Counted from the first letter of the stretch, positions 47,860 to 58,120 are shown. The stretch is DNA of 64,000 nt from Spirilliplanes yamanashiensis (GCF_016863475.1 NZ_BOOY01000028.1:62001-126000); one strand, 5' to 3'. The notes: generated by a model not told the origin, from the sequence alone. Made by a program: numbers and translations.

Positions 47860-48066
47860 GGGGACCTCCCGGAAAAGGGTTCGGGCGCACCACGGCGGCC
47901 CGCGCGGCGGCGGCGCGGTGCGGTGACGGATGTGCCTCCGGCGCCGGGCTGGGAGCGGGCGCGGGGCGGGACGGGGTGCGGGCGGCGCGCGGTGCGGGCC
48001 GCCACGGACGCGTCAGGAGATCATGCGCGAGACGCTAGTCGCGGGCCGTGCGGGCCCGCAACGCAT

Positions 48067-49113
48067 TTACCCGGCGGCGTCGACCGCGGCGATGCCGGCC
48101 TGCAGGATCGCGCTCGCCCGCGGGTAGTGCCGCAGCTGCGCCCGGTACGCCTCCAGGCCCACGGACAGCGCCGCCGGGGGCACCCCGCGCGCCGTCAGCA
48201 CCGCCGCCGTCCACCCGATGAAGTCGGTGAACACGTCCGGGTCGTCCACGTACAGCGCCGCGGCCAGGAAGTCGGCGATGTGGCCGTAGTCCTCCAGCGT
48301 GGCGTCGCGCTGCCGCTCGTCGTAGGCCAGCGCCTCCGGGTACGCCGCCGCCAGCCGGCCCAGCGCCACGGCCAGGAACTCGCCCCGGCCGCGCACCACC
48401 TCGGTGTACTCGTCGTCGCCCAGGAACGGGCGGCTGTGCGGGTCGCCCGAGGCGGCCGGCGGCCAGTCGTGCTCCAGCCGGTCGGCAGCCTCCTCGGCGG
48501 TGGCCGCCCAGGCGTCCGCGCCGAGCAGCAGGGCGTGCCGGCCGTGCCGGCCGAACCCGGCGCCGCCCGCGATCACCGGCACGCCGACGGCCTGGCAGGC
48601 CGTGATGGCGGCGTGCGCGCGGGGCAGCCGGGTGGGCAGCGTGCAGCTCAGCGCCACCACGTCCGAGCCGGTCTGGTGCAGGTGGGTGATCAGGTGCGGC
48701 CCGGGCACGTTGGCGCCCAGGAAGTCGACCTGCCAGCCGCGCAGCCGCAGCACCTCGGCCAGGATGCGCACCGGCAGCGCATGCCACTCGCCGTCGGTGC
48801 AGGCCACCGTGAGCCGGCCGCGGCCGGGTCGCCGGTTGGTGCGGGCGGCCACGGCGGCGACGACCCGTTCGCTGATGGCGGTGGCGGCGTGCTCGCGGGC
48901 CACCGACCAGGCGTTGGCGGCCCACAGTTCGCCCACCTTGGCCTGGGTGGGCGCGATGAGGTCGAGCAGGATCCGCTCCGGCGGCACCCCGGCGCCGAGC
49001 AGCCCGAGCGCCAGCTCGACGGCGCCGTACTCGTCGCCGTCGCCCAGCAGGCCCAGGTACTCGTCCGAGAGCCCCGGGCGGTCGAGGCCCGGGCCGATCG
49101 TGTCGACGCTCAT
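48067..49113 (-). CDS. CarH-like B12-binding sensor without a DNA-binding domain
   Basis: 348 aa. The N-terminal four-helix cap (about 10-95) holds W64-x9-E74-H75 (segment LWAANAWSVAREHA), the motif that in CarH photoreceptors packs over adenosylcobalamin. The Rossmann B12 domain (about 98-220) has E109-W-H111, where His111 suits the lower cobalt ligand, then RLRGWQVDFLGANVP, SCTLPTRLPRA and IAGGAGFG. CarH has an N-terminal MerR domain; here it is absent, and a C-terminal helical domain of about 120 residues (DYGHIADFLAAALYVDDPDV) is added. Start and stop overlap (TGATG) with the upstream SpoIIE phosphatase gene, which is the likely partner. Confidence 0.88.
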   Translation of the reverse strand: MSVDTIGPGLDRPGLSDEYLGLLGDGDEYGAVELALGLLGAGVPPERILLDLIAPTQAKVGELWAANAWSVAREHAATAISERVVAAVAARTNRRPGRGRLTVACTDGEWHALPVRILAEVLRLRGWQVDFLGANVPGPHLITHLHQTGSDVVALSCTLPTRLPRAHAAITACQAVGVPVIAGGAGFGRHGRHALLLGADAWAATAEEAADRLEHDWPPAASGDPHSRPFLGDDEYTEVVRGRGEFLAVALGRLAAAYPEALAYDERQRDATLEDYGHIADFLAAALYVDDPDVFTDFIGWTAAVLTARGVPPAALSVGLEAYRAQLRHYPRASAILQAGIAAVDAAG

Positions 49114-50867
49114 CAGCGGTGGCGGTTCCTCCCCGGGAGGCGGCGGGCGTCCACATGATAGTGCGAGCGGCCCGTCTGGTGCCCGGCGACGCCGGGCTGG
49201 CCGTCGAGGTCGGCCGCCAGCGTCAGCGGGGTCCGGGTGGGCGCGCGCACCGCCAGCATGGCGATGTCGTCGTGGGTGCCGCCGTGCACCCAGTCCGAGA
49301 CGAGCTGGCGGATGCGCTCGACGACCGCGTCGGCCGGCATGCCCCGGCAGCTGGCCAGCGCGGCGTGCAGGCGCTTCTCGCCGTACAGCTCGTGGCCGGC
49401 GCCGCCGCGCGCCTCGGTCAGGCCGTCGCTGAACAGCAGGCACAGCTCGCCCGGGCCCAGCTCGATCGTGGCCGGCTGCACGACCGTGCGCGGCACCGCG
49501 CCGATCAGGGTGCCGCGGGTGGGCACCTCCTCGACGGAGCCGTCGGCGCGCAGCACCAGCGGCGCCGGGTGCCCGCCGGAGGCCAGCGTCATGCGCAGCC
49601 GCCCGGACTCGATCCGGCAGACCGTGCCGACGACCAGCGTGACGAAGCGGTGCGGGCGCCGGCCCGGCTGCAGCAGCGCCTGGTTGAGCACGTCCAGCAT
49701 GGCGTCGGGGCGGCTCTCGACCAGGCGCAGCGCGCGGATGGTCTGGCGCACCTTGCCGGTCAGCACGGCCGCCTGGGCGCCCTTGCCGCACACGTCGCCC
49801 AGCACCACGACGGTCTCGCCGGACGGGCCGGCCGGCGGGAACACGTCGTAGAAGTCGCCGCCGACGCGGACCGCGTCCTGCGCGGGCTGGTACGCCCCGG
49901 CCAGCTCGATGCCGTCGGTCGGGGGCAGCTCCGGCGGCAGCAGGTCGGCCTGCAGGATCGCGGTGGTGTCGACCTGGTCGCGGTACAGCCCGGCCGCGGA
50001 CACGGCGGCGCCGGCCCGGGCGGCGAAGATGCGGGTGAGCAGCTCGTCGTCCTCGCCGAACGCGGCGCCCGGCCCGCGCTTGGCCAGCACCAGCGCGCCG
50101 GCCGGCACCGCGTTGCCCGGCAGCGGGGTGACCAGCAGCGCGCCGACGTCACCGAAGCCGTCGGGCAGCAGCCAGGCCGGCGCCTGCGACGGGTCGAGCC
50201 AGCGGCTGGGGATCGGCGGGAAGCCCGCCAGCGCCTCGACCAGGCCGGGCACCTGCGCGATCTCGTGCTCGCGCATCGTGAACGGCTCCGGCGCCCCGCC
50301 CGCGACCAGGCGGAAGCACTCGATCTTGCGGCCGCGCGGCGGCAGCACCACGACGGCGGCGTCCGCGAGGTGCGCCACGGCCAGCTCGGCGGTGATGCGG
50401 GTGGACCGGGCCTCGTTCAGGGTGGCGCTCAGCCGGCGGCCCGCCTCGTCGAGGAAGGCGGTCCGGGAGCGCTCGGCCTCCAGCGCGGCGACCCGGGCGG
50501 CGGTCTCGGTGTCGTCGCGCAGGTACCACACGTAGTGCTCGTCGCCGAGCGAGCGGCGGCGGCCGTGCAGGCGGCGCCCCTCGTGCTCGGTGTCGAAGGC
50601 CTCGCCGCCGGCCAGGCCGGCGTCGGACAGCGCGGGGACGCCGAGGCCCGCGATCGTGAGCCCGCCGGAGGTGCGCTGCGCGGCCGGGCCGAGCAGCGTG
50701 CGGGCCGCCGCGTTGGCCAGCAGCACCTCGTCGGTGTCCGCCGCGCACAGCAGCATGGCCTCCGGGGAGGCGTCGAGGGTGGCGTGCAGAAGGGCCTGGG
50801 GAAGCGGGGCCGCCAGGACGGTCGCCGTGCTGCCGTCCGTGCGGTCGGTGCGCACGCGCGGGGCCAA
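49113..50867 (-). CDS. PAS-GAF-SpoIIE (RsbU-like) protein phosphatase
   Basis: 584 aa cytoplasmic PP2C-type phosphatase. A PAS domain (about 28-130, LDASPEAMLLCAADTDE) and a GAF domain (about 150-320, LTRIFAARAGAAVSAAGLY near its end) precede the SpoIIE catalytic domain (about 340-560: VGGDFYDVFPP, VVLGDVCGKGAQAA, LLFSDGLTEARGG, GGTHDDIAMLAV), with the metal-binding acidic residues in place. Such enzymes dephosphorylate anti-anti-sigma proteins and so release stress sigma factors. The start is a TTG at 50867 behind GGAGGG with long spacing; GTG 50855 is an alternative. Translationally coupled to the B12 sensor gene. Confidence 0.9.
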   Translation of the reverse strand: MAPRVRTDRTDGSTATVLAAPLPQALLHATLDASPEAMLLCAADTDEVLLANAAARTLLGPAAQRTSGGLTIAGLGVPALSDAGLAGGEAFDTEHEGRRLHGRRRSLGDEHYVWYLRDDTETAARVAALEAERSRTAFLDEAGRRLSATLNEARSTRITAELAVAHLADAAVVVLPPRGRKIECFRLVAGGAPEPFTMREHEIAQVPGLVEALAGFPPIPSRWLDPSQAPAWLLPDGFGDVGALLVTPLPGNAVPAGALVLAKRGPGAAFGEDDELLTRIFAARAGAAVSAAGLYRDQVDTTAILQADLLPPELPPTDGIELAGAYQPAQDAVRVGGDFYDVFPPAGPSGETVVVLGDVCGKGAQAAVLTGKVRQTIRALRLVESRPDAMLDVLNQALLQPGRRPHRFVTLVVGTVCRIESGRLRMTLASGGHPAPLVLRADGSVEEVPTRGTLIGAVPRTVVQPATIELGPGELCLLFSDGLTEARGGAGHELYGEKRLHAALASCRGMPADAVVERIRQLVSDWVHGGTHDDIAMLAVRAPTRTPLTLAADLDGQPGVAGHQTGRSHYHVDARRLPGRNRHR

Positions 50868-51029
50868 CGGGGTTCACATCCCTCCGGGAGCGTTCCGGTC
50901 TCGGGTTCCGGGCCGCATCCCTACTGTTGCGTCCGACCAGCCTACGCTGCCGGGCCGCCGGCGGCGCCTCCGCGCGCCCGCCGAACGGCCCGTCCTGCGT
51001 CGGTTCGCCCTGCTCGCGGGCGCGAACGG

Positions 51030-51818
51030 TCAGCCGGCGACGTCGAGATCCACCACGATCGGCGCGTGGTCCGACGGGCCCTTGCCCTTCCTGGCCTCCC
51101 GGTCGACGTACGCGTCGCGCACCGCGCCCGCCAGCGGAGCCGTCGCGTACACCAGGTCGATGCGCATGCCCTTGTTCTGGTGGAACATCCCGGCGCGGTA
51201 ATCCCAATAGGTGAACGGGTGGTCGCCCTTGAGGGCGCGGGCGGGCACATCGGTGAGGCCCAGCGCCCGCAGGTCCGCCAGCGCGGCCCGCTCCGGCGCC
51301 GTCACGTGCGTGGACCCGGCGAACACGGCGCGGTCCCACACGTCGGCGTCGGTGGGGGCCACGTTGAAGTCGCCGGCCACCACGAGCGGCCCGGCGGCCA
51401 CCTCCGGGGCCAGGGCGTCGCGCAGCGCCGCCAGCCAGCGCAGCTTGTACGCGTAGTGCGGGTCGTCCGGGGTGCGGCCGTTGGGCACGTACACCGACCA
51501 GAAGCGCACGCCGCCGCAGGTCGCGCCGATCGCGCGGGCCTCGGCGTCGTCCGGGCCGGGGAAGCCGGGCTCGCCGGGGAAGCCGAGCCGCACGTCGGCC
51601 AGGCCGACCCGGGACAGCAGCGCGACGCCGTTCCACCGGCCGTCGCCGTGCACGGCCGTCTCGTAGCCCAGCTCCGCGACCTCCGCGGCGGGGAAGCCGG
51701 CCGCGGCGACCTTGGTCTCCTGCAGGCACAGCACGTCGGGGCGCACGGCGCCGAGCCAGTCCAGCAGGCGCGGCAGCCGGGCCTTGACCGAGTTGACGTT
51801 CCAGGTGGCGAGGCGCAT
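51030..51818 (-). CDS. xth: Exodeoxyribonuclease III (AP endonuclease family)
   Basis: 262 aa member of the exonuclease III family for base-excision repair. Motifs are LATWNVNSVKARL, LCLQETKV, YVPNGR, VVAGDFNVAP, FTYWDYRAGMFHQNKGMRID and PSDHAPIVVDL, giving the metal-binding Glu and catalytic Asp/His. It cuts DNA at abasic sites and removes 3' blocks. Start at ATG 51818. The 162 bp between this gene and the upstream-strand neighbour hold no gene I can see. Confidence 0.96.
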   Translation of the reverse strand: MRLATWNVNSVKARLPRLLDWLGAVRPDVLCLQETKVAAAGFPAAEVAELGYETAVHGDGRWNGVALLSRVGLADVRLGFPGEPGFPGPDDAEARAIGATCGGVRFWSVYVPNGRTPDDPHYAYKLRWLAALRDALAPEVAAGPLVVAGDFNVAPTDADVWDRAVFAGSTHVTAPERAALADLRALGLTDVPARALKGDHPFTYWDYRAGMFHQNKGMRIDLVYATAPLAGAVRDAYVDREARKGKGPSDHAPIVVDLDVAG

Positions 51819-51847
51819 GCCCGCCAGAGTGCCCTACCGGCCGGGCG

Positions 51848-51979
51848 TCAGCCCGCGGAGGGGCGGCGTGCCGGGCGGGCGGTCTCGCGGGTGGCCAGCG
51901 CGAGCGCCCCGAGCAGCCCGCCGGACAGGACGAGCAGCACCAGCGCGAGCCAGAGCATCGTGTCGCCGTCGAACGGCAT
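51848..51979 (-). CDS. 43-aa single-span membrane peptide
   Basis: A short frame starting MPFDGDTMLWLALVLLVLSG encodes one membrane helix (about residues 8-28) followed by a basic tail (TRETARPARRPSAG). GGGGAGG lies 4-5 nt before the ATG, which argues that it is a real gene. It lies 29 bp upstream of exonuclease III on the same strand. Function unknown. Confidence 0.6.
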   Translation of the reverse strand: MPFDGDTMLWLALVLLVLSGGLLGALALATRETARPARRPSAG

Positions 51980-52093
51980 GGTCGCCTCCCCGGGGGTGTC
52001 GCCGTCACGGCGCGGTCGTGCCCTGTCTATCGGCCGCGGGGGCCCGATGAGAAGGATCCTGCCGCACCGCGGCCGTGCGGGGAAGGGTGCGAT

Positions 52094-54409
52094 TCAGTTA
52101 CCGGCGGTGAGCGGCCGGCGCGCCGCGGCGGCGTCCGGCACGCCCGGGATGGCGCCCCAGCGGGTGGCGAACTGGGCGGCCGTCACGGCCTTGCCCCACA
52201 GCCAGCCCTGCCCGAGCGGCACGCCGAGCGAGGCGAGGGCGTCGCGCTGTTCCACGGTCTCCACGCCCTCAGCCACGGTGCTCAGGCCGAGCGCCGTGCT
52301 CATCGCGACCACGGCCCGGACGATCTCCGAGTCGGAGTGGTCGGTGCCGAGGCCCGACACGAACGAGCGGTCGATCTTCACCCCGGTGACCGGGAACCGG
52401 CGCAGGTAGCCCAGCGCGGAGAAGCCCGTGCCGAAGTCGTCCACCGCGAGCCGCACGCCGAGCGCCCGCAGCTCGAACAGCACCTGGTCGGTCTGCGTCG
52501 AGGCGTCCACCATCACCGACTCGGTGATCTCCAGGGTGACGACGCCTGCGGGCAGGCCCAGGCCGGTCAGCTCGGCGCCCACCGCGGCGGGCAGGCCGCC
52601 GTCGCGCAGCTGCCGCGGCGACACGTTGATCGACATCCAGAAGTCGTCGGACACCGTGTGCTCGGCGCGCCACTGCGCGAGCTGCCGCAGCGACTCCTGA
52701 CGCACCCAGGTGCCCAGCGCGTCGATCAGCCCGGCCTCCTCGGCGATCGGGATGAACACGCCGGGCGGGATCGGCCCGCGGCGCGGGTGGTCCCACCGCA
52801 CCAGCGCCTCCGCCCCGACCGGCCGCCCGTCGGCGATGGCCACGATCGGCTGGTACGCCACGTGCAGCTCGCCGCGGGTCAGGGCCGTGCGCAGCGCGCC
52901 CTCCAGCTCCACCCGGTCGCGGGCCTGCTCGTGCATCGAGGTGTCGAACATCGTCGACCGGCCCGGGCCCTCGGTCTTCGACCGGAACAGGGCGGTGTCG
53001 GCGTCGCGCATCAGCGCCTCGGCGGTGGCCGTGCCGTCGGCGTCCGGCGTGGCGGCGGCGCTCGCGATGCCGACCGACGCGCTGACCACCACGTCGGTGC
53101 CCTGCACCGCCAGCGGCTCGGCCATGGCGGCCAGGATCCGCTCGGCGGTGCGCGCCGCGTGGGCGGCGTCGCCGATCTCCGCCACCACGAACTCGTCGCC
53201 GCCGATGCGGGCCACCGGGGTGCCCGGCGGCACCAGGCCGGTCAGGCGCCGGCCCACGTCGATGACGAGCTGGTCGCCGGCGTCGTGGCCGTACGACTCG
53301 TTGACGAACTTGAAGCCGTCCAGGTCCAGCGCGTACACCCAGACCCGCGCCGGGGAGTCCCGCGGGGCGGCGGCCAGCAGCGCGCCGATCTCGCGGGCCA
53401 TCTGGCGGCGGTTCGGCAGGCCGGTCAGCGGGTCGTGGCGCGCCTGGTGCTCGGCGTGCCGCTGGGCGGCGGCCTCCGCCTGCACGGCCGACACGGCGCG
53501 GGCGATCAGCAGCAGCGCGATCAGCATGCCGCCCACCGCGATGATCAGGCGGTCGGCGGCGGAGCGGCCGCCGGCCAGCAGGTCCAGCACGAACGGGACC
53601 GCCGTCACCGGCACCAGCAGGGTCAGCCGCTGCCACGACCACGCCTGCGGCGGCGGCCGGGTCGCCCGGTCCAGCTCCGCCACCGACGGGTGCAGGGCGG
53701 CCAGGCCCAGCAGCCCGTACGTGACCAGGTACGGCGCGTCCAGCAGCGGGGAGCCGTAGATCTCGCCGCGGGTCGAGATGACCCCGTAGGCCAGGTCGCC
53801 GACGAGCAGCGACACCACGCCCAGGGTCAGGAAGATCTGGCTGGGCCGCCACACCGTGGTGGTGAACGCCATGTTCACGAACACCAGCACCAGCGCGACG
53901 TCGAAGAAGGGGTAGAGGCCCGACAGCACCGACGCCAGGACCGACCGGCTCTCCACGGACGCCGCCGGCACCGACAGCAGCAGCGCGCACGCCAGGCCCG
54001 CGCCGATGCACACGATGAACGCGTCCAGCACCGCCTGCCGCTCCAGGCCGCCGCGGGCGCGCAGCAGCAGCACCACGCCGGGCAGCAGCACGAAGTAGCC
54101 GGGCAGCACCAGCATGTCGGCGATGAACTGCTGCCACCCCGACAGCTCCGACACGAACGGCCGCACCACAACGCCCAGCAGGAACAGCGACGCCGCCGTC
54201 GTCATCAGCCGCCAGGCGGCGCGGGCGCGCACCCGGTGCATCCGGGGACCCGCGACCATCGCGGCCACCGATCCGGCCCCGATGACGGCGAAACAGGCCA
54301 TGCTGACGGCGAGGGAGACGTCGGCCACGTACAGCACCGTGGCGGCGGCCGCCGCGGCCGCGAAGGCCCGCCACTGCCACCGGCCGGTCGTCGACGGTCC
54401 TGTGCGCAC
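52094..54409 (-). CDS. Membrane GGDEF-EAL cyclic-di-GMP protein
   Basis: 771 aa. About nine membrane helices (residues 10-300) are followed by GGDEF (RIGGDEF, near 403-407) and EAL (near 534-536, ITESVMV, DDFGTGFSALGYL, VKIDRSFV, EGVE), all apparently intact. The GTG at 54409 is chosen because GGAGGG lies 8 nt upstream; the frame stays open to 54523, but that part looks like promoter sequence. The layout is close to the protein at 43910-46231, which suggests paralogy. Signal unknown. Confidence 0.92.
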   Translation of the reverse strand: MRTGPSTTGRWQWRAFAAAAAAATVLYVADVSLAVSMACFAVIGAGSVAAMVAGPRMHRVRARAAWRLMTTAASLFLLGVVVRPFVSELSGWQQFIADMLVLPGYFVLLPGVVLLLRARGGLERQAVLDAFIVCIGAGLACALLLSVPAASVESRSVLASVLSGLYPFFDVALVLVFVNMAFTTTVWRPSQIFLTLGVVSLLVGDLAYGVISTRGEIYGSPLLDAPYLVTYGLLGLAALHPSVAELDRATRPPPQAWSWQRLTLLVPVTAVPFVLDLLAGGRSAADRLIIAVGGMLIALLLIARAVSAVQAEAAAQRHAEHQARHDPLTGLPNRRQMAREIGALLAAAPRDSPARVWVYALDLDGFKFVNESYGHDAGDQLVIDVGRRLTGLVPPGTPVARIGGDEFVVAEIGDAAHAARTAERILAAMAEPLAVQGTDVVVSASVGIASAAATPDADGTATAEALMRDADTALFRSKTEGPGRSTMFDTSMHEQARDRVELEGALRTALTRGELHVAYQPIVAIADGRPVGAEALVRWDHPRRGPIPPGVFIPIAEEAGLIDALGTWVRQESLRQLAQWRAEHTVSDDFWMSINVSPRQLRDGGLPAAVGAELTGLGLPAGVVTLEITESVMVDASTQTDQVLFELRALGVRLAVDDFGTGFSALGYLRRFPVTGVKIDRSFVSGLGTDHSDSEIVRAVVAMSTALGLSTVAEGVETVEQRDALASLGVPLGQGWLWGKAVTAAQFATRWGAIPGVPDAAAARRPLTAGN

Positions 54410-54550
54410 CGCCACCGCCCTCCGCAAGCACCGGCGGACAACTGAAGGATCAGGCCACCGTACAAGTCCGACGCCGGTCCCATCGGCACACGAACGGGCA
54501 CCCTGAGCGCTCCGAAGGAACAACCGTGCCGAGACGTTCAGCCGCCCCCA

Positions 54551-55339
54551 TCAGGGCGTATGTCCGTGCACCACGACGACCGGGCCCGGCGCGTGCCGCA
54601 CCACGTGCTGCGCGACCGGGCCGAACAGCCGGCTCGCCGTGCCGCGCGCCCCGATGACCAGCCGGCTGGCGCCGGCCGCCGCGCGCACCAGTTCGGCCCC
54701 GGGCTCGCCGGTGATCACCTCCGGCGTGTGGTCCTTGGCGGCGTCGTCCAGCGCGGCGGTCAGCTCCGCCGCCAGCGCCGCCGGCTCCGCGCCGGCCCGG
54801 GTCACGTGCAGCACCCGCAGCGGCACCGACGCGCGCGCCGCGCACGCGGCCGCGTGCCGGGCCACCTCCGCCGCGGCGGGGGAGGCGTCCACCCCGGCCA
54901 CCACCGGCCCGCCGGGCGCGCCGCCGGCGCGGGCCACGAGCACCGGCCGCCACGACCGAGCCACCACCTGCAGCAGCACCGAGTCCAGCGGCACCGGGCT
55001 CGACGGGGCCTCCAGGTCGTCGCCGACCACCACCAGCCCGGCCGACCGGCTGTGCTGCACCAGCACCCGGGCGGGCGCCCCGTCGACGAGCACGCCGCGC
55101 ACCGGGGTCCGCGGCGCCAGCCGCACCGCCGTGGCCACCGCGCGGTCCAGCAGCGCGGCCGCCTCGTCGCGCAGCTGCTGATACGGGCGCTCCGCGTCGT
55201 GCGGCGACCAGGCGAACGCGTGCACCACCCGCAGCTCGGCCCCGCGGGCCGCCGCCTCACCCGCCGCCGTGCGCACGGCGTGCAGCGCGGCCGCGGTGCC
55301 GTCCACGCCGACCACGACCGGGCCGTCCTCGGGATGCAT
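54551..55339 (-). CDS. Tandem universal stress protein
   Basis: 262 aa with two UspA domains (about 8-140 and 145-260). The first begins VVVGVDGTAAALHAV, the second VVAGVDASPAAAEVA. The nucleotide-binding loop G-x2-G-x9-G[ST] is altered in both: the second reads GARG, nine residues, then AQ. The protein may therefore bind ATP poorly. Such proteins are made in hypoxia, starvation or stationary phase. GGAGGCGGA lies upstream of the ATG. Divergent from citrate synthase. Confidence 0.9.
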   Translation of the reverse strand: MHPEDGPVVVGVDGTAAALHAVRTAAGEAAARGAELRVVHAFAWSPHDAERPYQQLRDEAAALLDRAVATAVRLAPRTPVRGVLVDGAPARVLVQHSRSAGLVVVGDDLEAPSSPVPLDSVLLQVVARSWRPVLVARAGGAPGGPVVAGVDASPAAAEVARHAAACAARASVPLRVLHVTRAGAEPAALAAELTAALDDAAKDHTPEVITGEPGAELVRAAAGASRLVIGARGTASRLFGPVAQHVVRHAPGPVVVVHGHTP

Positions 55340-55414
55340 GGGTGTCCGCCTCCTCCGGGTGTCGCCGGGTGTCTGTGTTCATCATGGTCGATGGGGCGGA
55401 TGGGCGCTGCGTCA

Positions 55415-55478
55415 AGATTGAGGGCGGGTGATCAATGCCTCAGGGGGTGGACAGGCCGTGGACCGCCTAGATTGAGGG
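55415..55478 (+). promoter_or_regulatory. Direct repeats in the usp/gltA divergent promoter region
   Basis: AGATTGAGGG occurs at 55415-55424 and again at 55469-55478, 54 bp apart. Each copy overlaps a -10-like hexamer (CAAGAT, TAGATT), and TACGGT lies at 55480-55485 nearer gltA. This could be two sites for one regulator or duplicated promoters. Confidence 0.4.
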
Positions 55479-55533
55479 TTTACGGTGAAGTAGAGGTTCG
55501 CGGGGACATCTGCCGGTGAAGTGAGGGAAATAC

Positions 55534-56817
<1,284 letters not shown>

Positions 56818-56831
56818 CCCGCGCTGCGCGT

Positions 56832-56860
56832 ACGGCCGTCCCCGGCGCGGGGGCGGCCGT
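56832..56860. terminator. Terminator hairpin between gltA and the glycosyltransferase gene
   Basis: ACGGCCG (56832-56838) pairs with CGGCCGT (56854-56860), continuing through one T-G pair and CCCC/GGGG to a GGCGC loop. It lies between convergent genes. Confidence 0.75.
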
Positions 56861-56864
56861 TCGC

Positions 56865-58115
56865 TCATTCCCGGTTGCGGATCCAGTCCGCGACGCGGGC
56901 CGTGCCGTCCTCGGTGGCCAGCCGGCGCGAGACGCCGCGGGCGCAGCGGGCGTAGTCGTCGCGGCGGGCCTCCGTGATGGCCGCCGCGAGGGTGTCGGCG
57001 GTGAGCCGGCGCAGCGGCAGCGGGGGCGGGGCGGCGCCGAGGGCGTGCAGCCGGGCCGCCCAGAACGGCTGGTCGGCCAGCACGGGCACGGCGACGGCGG
57101 GCACCCCGGCGCGCAGGCCCGCGGCCGTGGTGCCGGCGCCGGCGTGGTGCACGACGGCGGCCACCCGCGGGAACAGCCAGTCGTGCGGCACCTCGCCGAT
57201 CGACAGCACCCGGTCGTCGCCGCCGACGTCGAGGCCGGACCACCCGGCCTGCACGACGGCGCGCACACCGGCCCGCTCGACGGCCGCGCGCACGGTGCCG
57301 GCGAGCCGCTCGCCCTGGCCGGTGGCCATGCTGCCGAAGCCGACGAACACCGGCGGCGGGCCGGCGGTGAGGAACGCGGCCAGCTCGGGCGGCGGAGTCC
57401 AGCCGGGGCGCGGCGCGGGCCACCAGTAGCCGACGACCTCCAGCTGCGGGCGCCAGTCGCGCGGGCGCGGCACGACGGCGGTGCTGAAGCCGTGGAACGT
57501 GGGGAAGCGGCCGCCGTCCTGGCGGGCCCGGAGCCGGCGCAGACCCTGCCGGGGCAGGCCGAGCGAGCGCCGCAGGTCCATCACCGGCCCCCGGTACAGC
57601 CCCTGGCTGACGGTCAGCGCGGCGGCGGTCAGCGCCCGGTTGCCCGGGGCGCCGACGGACCGGCCGCCCAGCAGCACCGACCCGAACGCGCCGGTCGGGG
57701 CGATGGGCTGCAGGAACGCCCCCGCCCACGGCACCCCGGCCGCCTCGGCGACCTGGTAGCCGAGCGGGGCGACCATCGTGGACAGCAGCATCGCCTGCGG
57801 CCGGGTGGCCTCGGCGGCGGCCGCGATGCCGTCGCCCAGCTCGGCGATCAGCGGGTGCGCGATGCGCAGCAGCTGCGCCAGGGCGCGCGGGCCGGTGCCG
57901 GAGCGCTCGCCGTCCTGGCCGTGCGCCTGGGGCAGGACGGCGCGCAGGTCGCCGGGCAGCGGGTGGAACGCCGTCCCGGCAGCCCGCACCGCGTCGGCGA
58001 ACGGCGCGTGGGTGGCGAGGGTGACCTCGTGGCCGTCGCCGCACAGGCGGGCGGCGAGGCCGGTGTAGGGCGCGACGTCGCCCATCGACCCGGACGTGAC
58101 GATGAGGACGCGCAC
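56865..58115 (-). CDS. GT1-family (UGT/GtfB-like) glycosyltransferase
   Basis: 416 aa soluble glycosyltransferase with the GT-B fold. The start VRVLIVTSGSMGDVAPYTGL binds the acceptor; the C-terminal half has PVFVGFGSMATG and the donor site VHHAGAGTTAAGLRAGVPAV then PVLADQPFWAARL. This family transfers sugars to small molecules such as natural products or sterols. The GTG at 58115 lies only 6 nt after the SRPBCC stop, whose TAG is part of AGGAGG, so it is translationally coupled. No biosynthetic cluster is nearby; a detoxifying or tailoring role is possible. Confidence 0.9.
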   Translation of the reverse strand: MRVLIVTSGSMGDVAPYTGLAARLCGDGHEVTLATHAPFADAVRAAGTAFHPLPGDLRAVLPQAHGQDGERSGTGPRALAQLLRIAHPLIAELGDGIAAAAEATRPQAMLLSTMVAPLGYQVAEAAGVPWAGAFLQPIAPTGAFGSVLLGGRSVGAPGNRALTAAALTVSQGLYRGPVMDLRRSLGLPRQGLRRLRARQDGGRFPTFHGFSTAVVPRPRDWRPQLEVVGYWWPAPRPGWTPPPELAAFLTAGPPPVFVGFGSMATGQGERLAGTVRAAVERAGVRAVVQAGWSGLDVGGDDRVLSIGEVPHDWLFPRVAAVVHHAGAGTTAAGLRAGVPAVAVPVLADQPFWAARLHALGAAPPPLPLRRLTADTLAAAITEARRDDYARCARGVSRRLATEDGTARVADWIRNRE

Positions 58116-58120
58116 GCCTC

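Noticed and set aside
47811-48066. Short frames between the 67-aa gene and the B12-sensor gene
   Set aside because: None has a ribosome site or a plausible composition; the 207 bp gap probably holds only the small gene's promoter.
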